A stretch of 56,599 bases of DNA from Bacillota bacterium (GTDB lineage Bacteria > Bacillota > Clostridia > Lachnospirales > Anaerotignaceae): the NCBI GenBank assembly GCA_017534115.1, contig JAFWDD010000028.1, positions 1 to 56,599 of the forward strand, in the 5' to 3' direction. The position numbers and the translations under genes were made by a program. The notes under the pieces are model-generated. The model was not told the origin of the DNA and ran no database searches. It saw nothing but the letters and a program-made list of their open reading frames with translations. Shown one piece after another: positions 15,576 to 25,272 of the stretch (within the stretch, counting starts at the first letter, position 1; every line of letters starts with the position of its first letter).

Positions 15576-16889
15576 ATGGCGGATACGCGCAGAAAAACAC
15601 TATTTAAATATGTAACTCCGGCAGTGCTGGCCCAGGTCTGTTTTTTCGTGTTCACGATTGTGGACGGAATATTCGTGGGCAACGGAGTAGGGGAAAACGG
15701 CCTGGGAGCCGTAAACCTTGTTATGCCTTTTCTGATGGTTGTTTACGCCCTTTTCATGCTTATATCCGTGGGCGGTTCCACAATAACGGCCATCCGTTTC
15801 GGCAGAGGCGATAAAGCCGGAGCAAATCAGGCGTTTATGAGCTCATTTATGGCCATATTAATAGTGGCTGCGGTGCTGACTGTAATCGGAGTATTTTTTT
15901 CTGTTCCGCTGGGTCATTTTTTAGGCGCCAATGAAACCTATATACAGTATGTTTCCGATTATCTTGTCGGGTATTCCATATTTCTTATACCATCCGCGTT
16001 TGACGCCCTTTTCCAGTTTTTCGGAAGGAACGACGGTTCTCCGGAACTGGCCATGAAGGCCACGGTGATCAGTTCCGGTATTAATATTTTTCTGGACTGG
16101 CTGTTCATTTTCCCCTTGGGACTTGGCGTAAAGGGAGCAGCAGTGGCTACGGGCATTTCACAGACCATAGCGTTTTTCATCATGCTCAGTCATTTTACAT
16201 CGAAAAAAGGAGACCTCAGATTTGCGAAATTCAGATTCGATAGAATTCTTATGCAGAAAATATTCATAAGAGGAGTTCCGGAGGCCATATCGCAGTTTTC
16301 CGTTTCCGTATCTGTTATATGCATGAATTACGCCGCTCTGGAAAGATTTGGCGAAATCGGGGTAAATTCTTATTCCGTCATAGCCTATATAGCGTCATTT
16401 TCGGTAGCGATCTTCGCTGGCGTCGCCGAAGGAATGCAGCCCGTAATCGGCCAGTCCTATGGCGCGAAAAACACCGAAAATCTGAAATATTATTACCGGC
16501 TAAGCGTGTTCATCAGCTTTATAGGAAGCCTGGCCGTCTGTGTGGGAATACTGTTTTTCGGCGGATACATATGCAGGCTCTTCGGTATTGACTCGCAGAC
16601 TCTCGCGTTTGCCACTAAAGCGATGCCGAAATATTCTCTGGGATTTCTGGCCATGTCCGTAACAACCATAATGTCGGCATATCTCTATTCCACAAAAAGT
16701 TCCAAAGAGACCATAATATTGAACATTTTCCGGGGTATAATCCTCAATTCGGCCATAATATATTTCTTCCCCCGGATTTTCGGCTCCGAGATATTGTGGT
16801 ACGCTTTTGTTTTTTACGAAGGAATCGGACTTTTAATAGGTCTTGGGCTTATCAGGGCATCGGAGAAAAACGGGATAATTTACAGGTAA
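15576..16889 (+). CDS. MATE-family multidrug/toxin exporter
   Basis: A 437-residue integral membrane protein with about 12 predicted helices and MatE-repeat features: ADTRRKTLFKYVTPAVLAQVC at the start, GIFVGNGVGENGLGAVNLVMP in the first repeat, and GVPEAISQFSVSVSVICMNY opening the second. MATE proteins export cationic drugs or metabolites using Na+ or H+. It resembles the clostridial group often annotated as putative MATE efflux protein. Substrate unknown. Start ATG 15576 follows GGAGAGTGAG. Confidence 0.92.
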   Translation: MADTRRKTLFKYVTPAVLAQVCFFVFTIVDGIFVGNGVGENGLGAVNLVMPFLMVVYALFMLISVGGSTITAIRFGRGDKAGANQAFMSSFMAILIVAAVLTVIGVFFSVPLGHFLGANETYIQYVSDYLVGYSIFLIPSAFDALFQFFGRNDGSPELAMKATVISSGINIFLDWLFIFPLGLGVKGAAVATGISQTIAFFIMLSHFTSKKGDLRFAKFRFDRILMQKIFIRGVPEAISQFSVSVSVICMNYAALERFGEIGVNSYSVIAYIASFSVAIFAGVAEGMQPVIGQSYGAKNTENLKYYYRLSVFISFIGSLAVCVGILFFGGYICRLFGIDSQTLAFATKAMPKYSLGFLAMSVTTIMSAYLYSTKSSKETIILNIFRGIILNSAIIYFFPRIFGSEILWYAFVFYEGIGLLIGLGLIRASEKNGIIYR

Positions 16890-17005
16890 AAAAGGTTTCG
16901 GGCAAAGTTCCGAGTCCTCTGAGTGATATTGCGGTATTTCATCTTGAAGAGATTTGAATAGTGTATTAAAATGGGAATGTACAGATGTTTTAAGGAGGAA
17001 TTTAT

Positions 17006-18172
17006 ATGAATTTTCAGTTTTACTCGCCAACAAAAATATTTTTCGGCAAAGGCGAAGAGAATAACGCAGGCAAAATCATTTCGGAGTACGGATATAAGAA
17101 AATACTTCTTCATTACGGTAAAAACTCAATAAAAGCCTCCGGACTATACGATAAGGTTGTAAAATCCCTCAAGGATAACAATATAGATTTCGTTGAGCTG
17201 GGAGGAGTAGAGGCCAACCCTAAAATCAGTCTTGTACGTGAGGGCGTCAAGCTCTGCAAAGCGGAAAATGTGGAGATGGTGCTTTCAGTAGGCGGCGGCT
17301 CGGTAATAGACTCAGGAAAGGCTATAGCCTGCGGAACAAAGGTGGATTTTGACCCATGGCAGTTTTCGATGGGCGCGGAGAAGCCTGAAGAAGCGCTTCC
17401 CGTAGGAGTGATTCTTACCATTTCCGCGGCAGGCAGTGAAATGAGTCCTTCCTGCGTAATTTCAAATCCCGAAACAAAAGTCAAAAACGGATTTACCTCC
17501 GATTTGGTTCGTCCTCGTTTCGCAATAGAAAATCCGGAGCTCACATATTCTGTATCAAAATTCCAGACAGCATGCGGAGTAGTGGACATTATGATGCACA
17601 CTTTGGAAAGATATCTTTCTGATGAAACGGATCTGGATCTCACAGCCGAATTCTGCGAAGGCCTTCTCAGAAATGTGATTAAATACGGAAAAATCGCGGT
17701 AGATGATCCCACAAATTACAAAGCCCGTTCAGAGCTTATGATTTCTGCCGGATTTTCTCATAACAACATGATGGAAATGGGCTCAAAGCACTATTTCACG
17801 GTCCATAAACTGGAGCATCAGCTCAGCGGCCTTTATGACGAGGTTGCTCACGGCGCGGGACTTTCGGTGCTGTTTTTCGGCTGGGCAAAATATGTATACA
17901 AAAGTCTTCCGGAGAAATTCGCGTCTTTGGCAAGGAATGTTATGGGAGTAGACGAGCCTGACGACCTTAAAGCCGCAGAAGCCGGACTTGACCGCCTGAA
18001 GGAATACTTTGTTTCTCTTGGAATGCCTGTTACTTTGAAGGAATTGAGAGTTGGGGAAATCAACATCGAGGAAATCGCGGACAGAATAACCAAATCCGAC
18101 ACAGCAAAGGTAATCGGCTTTGTCCCTCTGGATAAAAAAGCGGTATTTGAGATATATAAAAGCGTGGAATGA
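17006..18172 (+). CDS. Iron-containing alcohol dehydrogenase (butanol dehydrogenase-like)
   Basis: A 388-residue type III alcohol dehydrogenase. The N-terminus FQFYSPTKIFFGKGEENNAG is typical of the BdhA/YqhD branch. The nucleotide motif is SVGGGSVIDSGKAIA. Metal ligands are expected at the Asp and His of VVDIMMHTLERYL, at VHKLEHQLSGLYD, and at the His of EVAHGAGLSVL. It probably reduces aldehydes to alcohols with NADPH. Start ATG 17006 follows AAGGAGGAA. Monocistronic, followed by a terminator and an intergenic repeat. Confidence 0.93.
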   Translation: MNFQFYSPTKIFFGKGEENNAGKIISEYGYKKILLHYGKNSIKASGLYDKVVKSLKDNNIDFVELGGVEANPKISLVREGVKLCKAENVEMVLSVGGGSVIDSGKAIACGTKVDFDPWQFSMGAEKPEEALPVGVILTISAAGSEMSPSCVISNPETKVKNGFTSDLVRPRFAIENPELTYSVSKFQTACGVVDIMMHTLERYLSDETDLDLTAEFCEGLLRNVIKYGKIAVDDPTNYKARSELMISAGFSHNNMMEMGSKHYFTVHKLEHQLSGLYDEVAHGAGLSVLFFGWAKYVYKSLPEKFASLARNVMGVDEPDDLKAAEAGLDRLKEYFVSLGMPVTLKELRVGEINIEEIADRITKSDTAKVIGFVPLDKKAVFEIYKSVE

Positions 18173-18197
18173 TTGAATTTTAATATAAAAAACAAGT

Positions 18198-18232
18198 AAG
18201 ACAGTATCTTTTTGGTACTGTCTTATACTTTG
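18198..18232 (+). terminator. Terminator-like hairpin after the alcohol dehydrogenase gene
   Basis: AAGACAGTA (18198-18206) pairs with TACTGTCTT (18216-18224). The same stem recurs at 18348-18375. Confidence 0.7.
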
Positions 18233-18244
18233 TGAAAATCTCGG

Positions 18245-18344
18245 TTTTAGCCGAAAACATTATATTACACAGGGTCAATAGGCGAAGACTTACCCGGATT
18301 ATTTTGCGGGGTTCTCAGAGGCAGAGCCCTGAGCCCTTGGAGAA
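18245..18344. repeat. Intergenic hairpin repeat, copy 2
   Basis: Shares with copy 3 (35162-35287), in the same order: TTTAGCCGAAA, GGGTCAA with GGCGAAG, CGGATT, and GGCAGAGCCCTGAGCCCT followed by GGAGA. The first hairpins have decayed. It lies between convergent genes and between two terminators. Confidence 0.7.
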
Positions 18345-18376
18345 AAAAGACAGTACCATTTTTCAGATACTGTCTG
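18343..18376 (-). terminator. Terminator of the helicase-nuclease gene
   Basis: Read on the minus strand, AGACAGTA (18375-18368) pairs with TACTGTCT (18355-18348), followed by a run of T. Confidence 0.85.
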
Positions 18377-18384
18377 TTTTTTTA

Positions 18385-21300
18385 TCAGCTGTTAATTGAG
18401 ATTTTATCTCTGTCCTCCGATATATTAATATACCCTCTGGAAAGAGCTTTCTCGATTCCGTTTTCCACGGAAGCCTCTATAACATTGCCAAGCCTTGTGA
18501 AACCGAAGACTTTGGCTGTTTCCTTAATCAAATCCGTTCTGGGCATACTAAGCTGATTTTCCAGAATAGACCTGATTGCGGAAGCTACTTCCTCCGGAGG
18601 TATGTCGTCCATAGTTCTCTTGGAGGCCTCGTCAGCGGGAATCCTGAACTCCTCGTATCCGGCAGGCTCCTGACCCTTTTTCCAGAAGAATGCCGTGTTG
18701 TTTGCCTGGGTTTTCTCGCAGGGCAGGATCTCCGAAATCTGAGTGAGAAGATTTTCAGCTTTCTGTGAGCTTCTCATGCCCCATGACGACAGGGTTTTCT
18801 TGAACAGAATCTTCCGGCTTACAGGCGCTTCTGCTTCAATTATCTCTTCCATACGTTTTTTGATTTTGGGCAGAGTCTTTTCCATGTAAAACTCATCGGC
18901 TTTGCCTAAAACTGTCACTTCGGATGACTTGTAAACACTTTCTCCGGAATTCTGGACAGGAGCGGTTTTTTCTGCGGGGATTTCAACCTTTTCTGGCTCT
19001 TTTGCCGGCTCTTCCGAAGGAATGTTTTCAACAGGAGCTTCATCCGCAGCAGATTCTTCTTCCGCAGGAGCCTCCTCAATAATCTCTTCGGGCTCTTCTG
19101 TCTCTTCCTGAGCTTTTCTTGCCGCTTCTTTCCGTTTTTCTTCTTCTTTCTTTATGGCGTCCTCAATGGCGGCCTTCAGCTTTTCTGTTTCCTTTTCGGG
19201 GCTGTCCAGCCAGTCAAGGATCCACATTCTGTATAAATTCCAGCCCAATCCCTTGAGTACGCTTGGCTGAAGAATATTTCTGTCTCTGGCCGATTTCGCG
19301 TCTCTGTACGTGTTTCCGTCAAGGAGGATTCCCAGAACATATCTGTCGGGGTCAACGGGATCAATAACGCCGATGTCGACTTTGTATTTGGATGTTCCGA
19401 TTTTAGCTTTATAGGAATATCCCATTTTTTCGATTTCACTGCAGATGATGTTTTCCATCTGGATAATTGCGGTATCGGATTTTTCGCCGTATGACAGGGA
19501 GTTTTCTCCTTTCTGGGCAAACTCCAGGAATCCCTTCAAACCTTCAATGCCTTCCGATGACGTGCGGGAAAGATTGATCTGTTCCGGACGCAGTGTGGAG
19601 AATACGATCATGCTCTTTTTCGCCCTTGTTATGGCAACATTAAGTCTTCTCCATCCGCCTGTCTGGTTGAGAGGACCGAAATTCAGCGTAATATTTCCGT
19701 TTTTGTCCGGACCGTAGCAGATTGAGAACATAATAACGTCTCTTTCATCGCCCTGAACATTTTCCAGATTCTTGACGAATAAAGGTTCCTCTCCGCCGAA
19801 CGCGTATTTTTCCAGCAGAGGATGCTCTCTAAGCTTATCCATAAGCAGATCTTCTATGAGGTTCTGCTGATTTATGTTGAATGTAACTATACCTATGCTG
19901 TCTTTGCGGAGATTCCTGTCTTTCAGTCTGCGGATTACCTCGTTTACGATTGCCTCGGCCTCCGCGCGGTTCTGCTTTGTTCCGCCTCTGTCATAAACAC
20001 CGCCGGGAACGGGTATGAATTTTACCTCAGACACAAGGTCGTTGGGCGAAGGGAATGTATAAAGCTGATTTCCGTAGTATTTCATGTTGCTGTATGCAAT
20101 AAGGCTTTCATGCCTTGAACGGTAATGCCACAGAAGGTGTGACTGAGGCATTGAGATTGCTATACAGTCATCCAGAATGCTTTCCAGGTCCTCTTTGTCG
20201 TAGTTTTCCTCGTCCACTCTGTTTGTGGCGAAGAATGATGTGGGCGGAAGCTGTTTGGGGTCGCCGGCGATAACTGCGCAGTTTCCTCTTGAGATAGCTC
20301 CGACTGCCTCGCTGGTAGGAAGCTGGGAAGCCTCGTCAAACATAACAATGTCGAATTTAGGATACGCCGGGTCAATGTACTGAGCCGCGGAAATAGGGCT
20401 CATGAGCATGCAGGGCGCGATCCTGTGGAGCAGAGTAGGTATCTTGTCGAAAAGACTTCTTATGGACATCATTCTGCCGTTATTTTTGATTGCTTTCAGA
20501 AGTATTCCCACTTCTGAAGAAGAGGTTGTTCCTTTTGTAATATCGGGAAGCCTTGCCATAAGCCTTGCCTTGATTTCCTGTTTGGTAAGGTTCTCGAATT
20601 TATTCATTTCCTCGGTAAATTTCTTGATTGTGTTTTCAAACTGCACTCCGTGGAACCTTGAAAGCGCCGAGGATGAGTTTATCGTATTTACGGCGCAGGC
20701 AAAGGATATGCAGCAGTCGTAAGCGGGAATCAGGTCTATATCGGAGATTTTTCCGCTTAAGTATGTGTCGACCACCTGTTCCAGACCCTTTTCCCTTGCC
20801 TCATCGCAAAGCCTTGTGAGTGTGGTCCATGCCTTCAGGCTGCTGAGATTGTTCTTTGCCGATATGATTTTATTATGCGCTGTTGAAAGCATATCGTCCG
20901 GTTCTCTGAGCTTTTCAAAATCCACGCCCAAAGCTGAAAGGTTCTTTTCGTAGGAATCCAGCTGAGGAACGATTGCCATGAAATTCGTCACATTTGAGTT
21001 GTTCGCGAATGCATTTTTATTCTTTATGACATACAGACAGTTGGAAACCAGCTCCTCCGCACGACCGCTGTCTGCGGCGAAAGCCTTTGAAGAATCCAGA
21101 ATGTTAAGGCAGTCCAGATATGTTTTCCTGAGAGCCTCGGGATTGGAATCCGCGCCATGCCAGAGATTCTTGAATACCATTTTTCCGTCTGTATCCAAAA
21201 GGCTTATGTCGTGCTCCTTCTGTGAATATGTCAGAAGCATCTGATAATAATCCTTTATGTTTTCCTTGGTTATAATCTGTGTGGATGTATGTTCCTTCAG

Positions 21301-24249
21301 TTCAGCCACAAGTTTTTTCTGCTTTCCGGAGCGGGTGAGAGAAAATCCTTTTTCCGCTTCCAGCCAGCGTTCGTACGCATCCAGATAATTGTATCTGAAT
21401 ACTGAAGGATTGAATACGCCTAAAACCTTGTGCCGCAGCTCCTGAAATTCGTAAAGGGACTGGGTCATATTTTGCGCTTTTTCAGAATACTGCCATATGT
21501 TGGGGTCCGCTATAAGCTCTTGGGGAACCTCTCCGGACCTTTCCAGAACGCCTATGAGCTTTTCCATTTCGCGTACATTTGTAAATGTTGCGTCAGTATC
21601 CAATCCAAGGAGCTTTTCGGCGTTTTTATAAAGATATTCGGTCTCGTTCAGCCTGTCGGCGTATTCGGGCAGAAGCTCCATGAGATTTACCTTGTCCTGC
21701 ACGGAATAATCTCTGGATTCGAATATCTGCAGAGGGTGATTCATAAGCTCGCCGTACTCCGCGCCGGCGGCTTTTATTTTGTAAAGCAGGTCTCTCCACT
21801 CGAAATAAGTGTCCTTGTTCATGTTTCTGACCATGCGGCCCAAAAATTTGAATTTTCCCGCGTAAGCAGAAGTGTTTTCATACATTACGATTGCGTCGTA
21901 AAGGGAAAATCCGAATTCACGCTCTTTGTGAAGCTCTTCCATAACTTCGTTCAGAGAAGAACGGAGCTTGTAAATTTCATCCGCCTTTTTCTCAAAGTCA
22001 GCGGAAGATGTATCGCCTTTGGCGTTGAGGGTTTTCTCAAGCTGGGACAATATGTTTTTCTTGTTTGCCTTGTTTGAGTGAATTTCTAAGCAGAAATCGC
22101 CTAATCCTAAAGAATTAAGCCTGTTTTCAACAACGGAGAGAGCCGCCATTTTTTCAGCTACGAAAAGCACTGTTTTTCCGTTATATAAAGCATTTGAAAT
22201 TATATTCGAGATTGTCTGGGACTTTCCTGTGCCGGGAGGTCCGTGAAGTACGAAGCTCTGACCCTGACTTGCGGCGTATACAGCTTTCAGCTGGGATGAG
22301 TCCGCGCTTAAAGGCACTGCCATTTCCGACGGCAGAACCTCTTTATCTATATTGTCATTATCGAAAATCTCCACATCGGGAGTCCATTCCATTTTTCCGG
22401 AAATAAGGCTTGCCACAACGGGATTTTTCTCAATATCCGACATTCTGTTTTTGATGTCGTTCCACATAATGTACTGGCTGAAGGAGAAAAGTCCGATAAA
22501 TGAAAGCTCTTCGACCTGCCAGCGTCTTTTTACGGAAATGGCGTCGGAAACGATCCTGAATACCTTGTTCAGGTCGACTCCGTGCTCATCCAGAGGAAGC
22601 TCGTCAAGACCGTTTATATTGATCTGATATTCCTGACGAAGGTATTCCAGAAGTGTTATGTTCATCTGAGGATCCTCGTCCCGCATTTTTACGGAATAGG
22701 ACTTGTTCAGTATTTTTCTTGTAAGGTCAACAGGAATCAGCACAAGGGGTGCGTATCTTGCTTTTTCACTGGTGTCCGTTTCATACCATTTCAGGAAGCC
22801 CAGAGCAAGATAAAGTGTGTTTGAGCCGTTTTCCTCAATGGAAAGCTTTGCCTGTCTTGCGAGATATTTCATTCTGTTTTCCAATTCATATGCGTTCTCA
22901 AAGGTAAGAAGCTTTGACGCGTTGAATTCCCGCAGAACGATCTCCGAAGCGTCGGGATCTTCCGAATTGCTGGAATATATTTTTCCGTCCAGTATATTTG
23001 TCTGCCAGTTATTAGGCACGGGAGCAATTTTAAATTCCTTATCCTCAGCGATTGCGTCTTCCAGATCGGAAAGCACAGGGGAAATTATCTGTATTGAATT
23101 CCGCATTACCCTGAAATTCAGAAGCATATTTCGGAGACTCAGGTCCAGAAGCTTTCTCTCCCACATCTGCTGTTTGGTAAGCTTCGCGGAAGCAAACTCA
23201 TCGGCGATGCTGGAATCGGGGACTCTTTCCTCAACCAGGATCTGATCATCGGTAAATGTCAGCGGAAGAGGTGTAAATCCCGTAAGATTTCCTCTTTTTA
23301 CATCAATAGCGATAAGAAAATCGTCTTCCTTTTCCAGAAGCTTTTCCGCTGAGGTTTCCGCGTCCTCAAAGCTTCCTTCATCGGCATATATGACAGAGCA
23401 GTCCACAAGGCGGATTTCCTCGTTTTCGCCCTGTATACGGTTTTTAATTGAATATATGTTTTCCTGAATGCATTCAGAGAAATTCTCTTTTTCAAGCCAG
23501 CAGCCCACAATAACCTTTTCCCTGAAGAATATAAGAATAGGGTGGAGTCCGATTTTTTCAAGGCAGGCCGAATAAAGGAGAGACATATCCAGTATATTTC
23601 CTGCTCCATGTTTCAGAACCTCCGTAGGGAAGCGGATTGTTATGCCCATATCTTCATAATTTGGCTCATTTTCATCAAAAGCAATGTGATTATGGAAAAG
23701 TGTATTGAAAATGGCCTTCATCTGGGATTTTACATATTCCGGATTATCTGTGTCGTAACCTCTGAAATAAGGTGATCCGCTTATCTGGTTCAGCTCCATG
23801 CCGGAGTTCATAATTACGCTTTCGATTTCCATGCCCGTGGATACAATATACGCGCATATAAGCTCGGGAAGCATATAAACTCCGGTCCACTGTCTGAATG
23901 AAAGGATGGTTAATTCTTCAGAACTTTCGAAAATGACCTCATCGTTTTCGAGTACAGTGAACGAAATTTTCCCCTCGATTTTTTCCTTTATGGAAAGCAG
24001 CTTCTGCAAATCCATTTTTATGGCCACAGGCGATACTTCTATGGAGGAATCGGCGCTTATGTAATTTATGGGCGCGGAAAAATCCTCTGATATAACAGGG
24101 TCTGTTTTTATAACCAGAGTTAAATTTTCCAGATTCTCGTAGGTCAGATTTGAAATCCTCACTCTTTTTACCAGAGGTATATTGGTCTGGGAAACAGGAA
24201 AGTTTATGCAATTCTGTATCTCCGCGTTTAAAGATATCTTATTGTTCAT
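18385..24249 (-). CDS. Giant DUF4011/SF1 helicase with C-terminal nuclease and DUF3320 domains
   Basis: A 1954-residue multidomain protein. From the N-terminus: a beta-rich region (1-125); a transglutaminase-like segment with HGAGNILDMSLLYSACLEKIG (about 215-265); DUF4011 starting at KQQMWERKLLDLSLRNMLLN (about 358); a superfamily I helicase core with Walker A LHGPPGTGKSQTISNI (about 670), Walker B MFDEASQLP (about 1305), GDPKQLPPTSFF (about 1330) and motif VI-like RRLNVAITRAKKSM (about 1538); a Vsr/MTES_1575-like nuclease domain with YKVDIGVID and GILLDGNTYRDAKSARDRN (about 1600-1685); an acidic Pro/Glu-rich linker (1700-1770); and DUF3320 at the end. Such single-gene helicase-nucleases are linked to anti-phage defence in other bacteria; a role here is inferred. 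No other defence gene adjoins it. Confidence 0.88.
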   Translation of the reverse strand: MNNKISLNAEIQNCINFPVSQTNIPLVKRVRISNLTYENLENLTLVIKTDPVISEDFSAPINYISADSSIEVSPVAIKMDLQKLLSIKEKIEGKISFTVLENDEVIFESSEELTILSFRQWTGVYMLPELICAYIVSTGMEIESVIMNSGMELNQISGSPYFRGYDTDNPEYVKSQMKAIFNTLFHNHIAFDENEPNYEDMGITIRFPTEVLKHGAGNILDMSLLYSACLEKIGLHPILIFFREKVIVGCWLEKENFSECIQENIYSIKNRIQGENEEIRLVDCSVIYADEGSFEDAETSAEKLLEKEDDFLIAIDVKRGNLTGFTPLPLTFTDDQILVEERVPDSSIADEFASAKLTKQQMWERKLLDLSLRNMLLNFRVMRNSIQIISPVLSDLEDAIAEDKEFKIAPVPNNWQTNILDGKIYSSNSEDPDASEIVLREFNASKLLTFENAYELENRMKYLARQAKLSIEENGSNTLYLALGFLKWYETDTSEKARYAPLVLIPVDLTRKILNKSYSVKMRDEDPQMNITLLEYLRQEYQININGLDELPLDEHGVDLNKVFRIVSDAISVKRRWQVEELSFIGLFSFSQYIMWNDIKNRMSDIEKNPVVASLISGKMEWTPDVEIFDNDNIDKEVLPSEMAVPLSADSSQLKAVYAASQGQSFVLHGPPGTGKSQTISNIISNALYNGKTVLFVAEKMAALSVVENRLNSLGLGDFCLEIHSNKANKKNILSQLEKTLNAKGDTSSADFEKKADEIYKLRSSLNEVMEELHKEREFGFSLYDAIVMYENTSAYAGKFKFLGRMVRNMNKDTYFEWRDLLYKIKAAGAEYGELMNHPLQIFESRDYSVQDKVNLMELLPEYADRLNETEYLYKNAEKLLGLDTDATFTNVREMEKLIGVLERSGEVPQELIADPNIWQYSEKAQNMTQSLYEFQELRHKVLGVFNPSVFRYNYLDAYERWLEAEKGFSLTRSGKQKKLVAELKEHTSTQIITKENIKDYYQMLLTYSQKEHDISLLDTDGKMVFKNLWHGADSNPEALRKTYLDCLNILDSSKAFAADSGRAEELVSNCLYVIKNKNAFANNSNVTNFMAIVPQLDSYEKNLSALGVDFEKLREPDDMLSTAHNKIISAKNNLSSLKAWTTLTRLCDEAREKGLEQVVDTYLSGKISDIDLIPAYDCCISFACAVNTINSSSALSRFHGVQFENTIKKFTEEMNKFENLTKQEIKARLMARLPDITKGTTSSSEVGILLKAIKNNGRMMSIRSLFDKIPTLLHRIAPCMLMSPISAAQYIDPAYPKFDIVMFDEASQLPTSEAVGAISRGNCAVIAGDPKQLPPTSFFATNRVDEENYDKEDLESILDDCIAISMPQSHLLWHYRSRHESLIAYSNMKYYGNQLYTFPSPNDLVSEVKFIPVPGGVYDRGGTKQNRAEAEAIVNEVIRRLKDRNLRKDSIGIVTFNINQQNLIEDLLMDKLREHPLLEKYAFGGEEPLFVKNLENVQGDERDVIMFSICYGPDKNGNITLNFGPLNQTGGWRRLNVAITRAKKSMIVFSTLRPEQINLSRTSSEGIEGLKGFLEFAQKGENSLSYGEKSDTAIIQMENIICSEIEKMGYSYKAKIGTSKYKVDIGVIDPVDPDRYVLGILLDGNTYRDAKSARDRNILQPSVLKGLGWNLYRMWILDWLDSPEKETEKLKAAIEDAIKKEEEKRKEAARKAQEETEEPEEIIEEAPAEEESAADEAPVENIPSEEPAKEPEKVEIPAEKTAPVQNSGESVYKSSEVTVLGKADEFYMEKTLPKIKKRMEEIIEAEAPVSRKILFKKTLSSWGMRSSQKAENLLTQISEILPCEKTQANNTAFFWKKGQEPAGYEEFRIPADEASKRTMDDIPPEEVASAIRSILENQLSMPRTDLIKETAKVFGFTRLGNVIEASVENGIEKALSRGYINISEDRDKISINS

Positions 24250-24345
24250 ATTTTTACCTCCAAATATTTATGGAAAGTTTATATCCGTTAATAAAAGTAT
24301 ACAACATAAACAAAGCTCATACAATAAATGCTTTTAATTTTTTTG

Positions 24346-24374
24346 TTGATAATTTTCCTGTTTAGTAGTAAATT
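24346..24374 (+). promoter_or_regulatory. Possible promoter of the MBL/Mrp genes
   Basis: TTGATA (24346-24351) and TAAATT (24369-24374) have 17-base spacing. The -10 is a moderate match, ahead of the GTG start at 24396. Confidence 0.45.
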
Positions 24375-24395
24375 AGGCTAAAGGGAGGTGACTGC

Positions 24396-25214
24396 GTGAA
24401 AATAAGCGTACTTATGGAAAATACGGCGGCTGATGAATGTTATTTCAAAAAGCACGGACTTTCCTTTTTCATAGAATCGAATAAAAATATACTTTTCGAT
24501 ATGGGACCCGATGACAAATTTATTGAAAATGCGGCTCTTATGGGAATAGATTTAGGGAAGACCGATTTCGGGGTCCTCTCCCACGGCCATTACGACCACG
24601 GCGGCGGACTTCCCGAATTTATAAGAAGATTTCCTGATAAAAAAGTATATCTCAGCAAATACGCCCTTGGAGATTTCTTTGTGCAAAAAGGCGACAAAAC
24701 GGGATATATAGGCATAGACAAGGATATAAAAAATGCGGAAAACCTTGTGCTCACGGAAGGTATTACAGAAATAGACGAGAATATGTTTATCTTTTCCGAT
24801 GTAACGGAAAGAAAGTTTTTTTCTTCGGCCAACAAGGCGCTTTTGAAAATAGAAGGAGATACTCTTTCCGAGGATGATTTCCGCCATGAGCAGAATCTGC
24901 TTGTGAAAGAAGGCGGAAAGATAGTTCTTTTTTCCGGATGTGCTCATTCGGGAGTCATAAATATTGTGGAAAAAGCAAAAAGTATTCTGGGCAGGTATCC
25001 TGATTATGTATTTTCCGGATTTCACCTCTATAACCCATCGAGCGGAGTTTATGAATCAGAGACTCTTATAAAAGACATTGGCAATTACCTGAAAGGCACA
25101 AACATAAAGTTTTTTACCTGCCACTGCACCGGACCGGAGGCGTATAAGACTCTGAAAAGTGTTTTAGGCGATAATATAGACTATGTGTCAGCCGGAAGGA
25201 TTGTTGAAATATAA
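24396..25214 (+). CDS. MBL-fold metallohydrolase (dihydropterin-type subfamily)
   Basis: A 272-residue MBL protein with the complete HxHxDH site in LSHGHYDHGGGLPEF. N-terminal NILFDMGPDDKFIENA resembles the subfamily named after the archaeal 7,8-dihydropterin-6-methyl synthase homologue, and further family marks are LFSGCAHSGVINI, GFHLYN and FFTCHCTGPEAYK. Members are usually annotated as MBL-fold hydrolases of unknown substrate. Start GTG 24396 is set by GGGAGGTG 7 bases upstream. Followed after 58 bases by the Mrp/NBP35 gene with no terminator seen between, so probably co-transcribed; this subfamily is often a neighbour of Fe-S or Mo proteins in anaerobes. Confidence 0.85.
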   Translation: MKISVLMENTAADECYFKKHGLSFFIESNKNILFDMGPDDKFIENAALMGIDLGKTDFGVLSHGHYDHGGGLPEFIRRFPDKKVYLSKYALGDFFVQKGDKTGYIGIDKDIKNAENLVLTEGITEIDENMFIFSDVTERKFFSSANKALLKIEGDTLSEDDFRHEQNLLVKEGGKIVLFSGCAHSGVINIVEKAKSILGRYPDYVFSGFHLYNPSSGVYESETLIKDIGNYLKGTNIKFFTCHCTGPEAYKTLKSVLGDNIDYVSAGRIVEI

Positions 25215-25272
25215 AAAACAAAAACATATATAGTTTTAAAAAATACAGATACAAAACGAAAGGAGAAAAATC

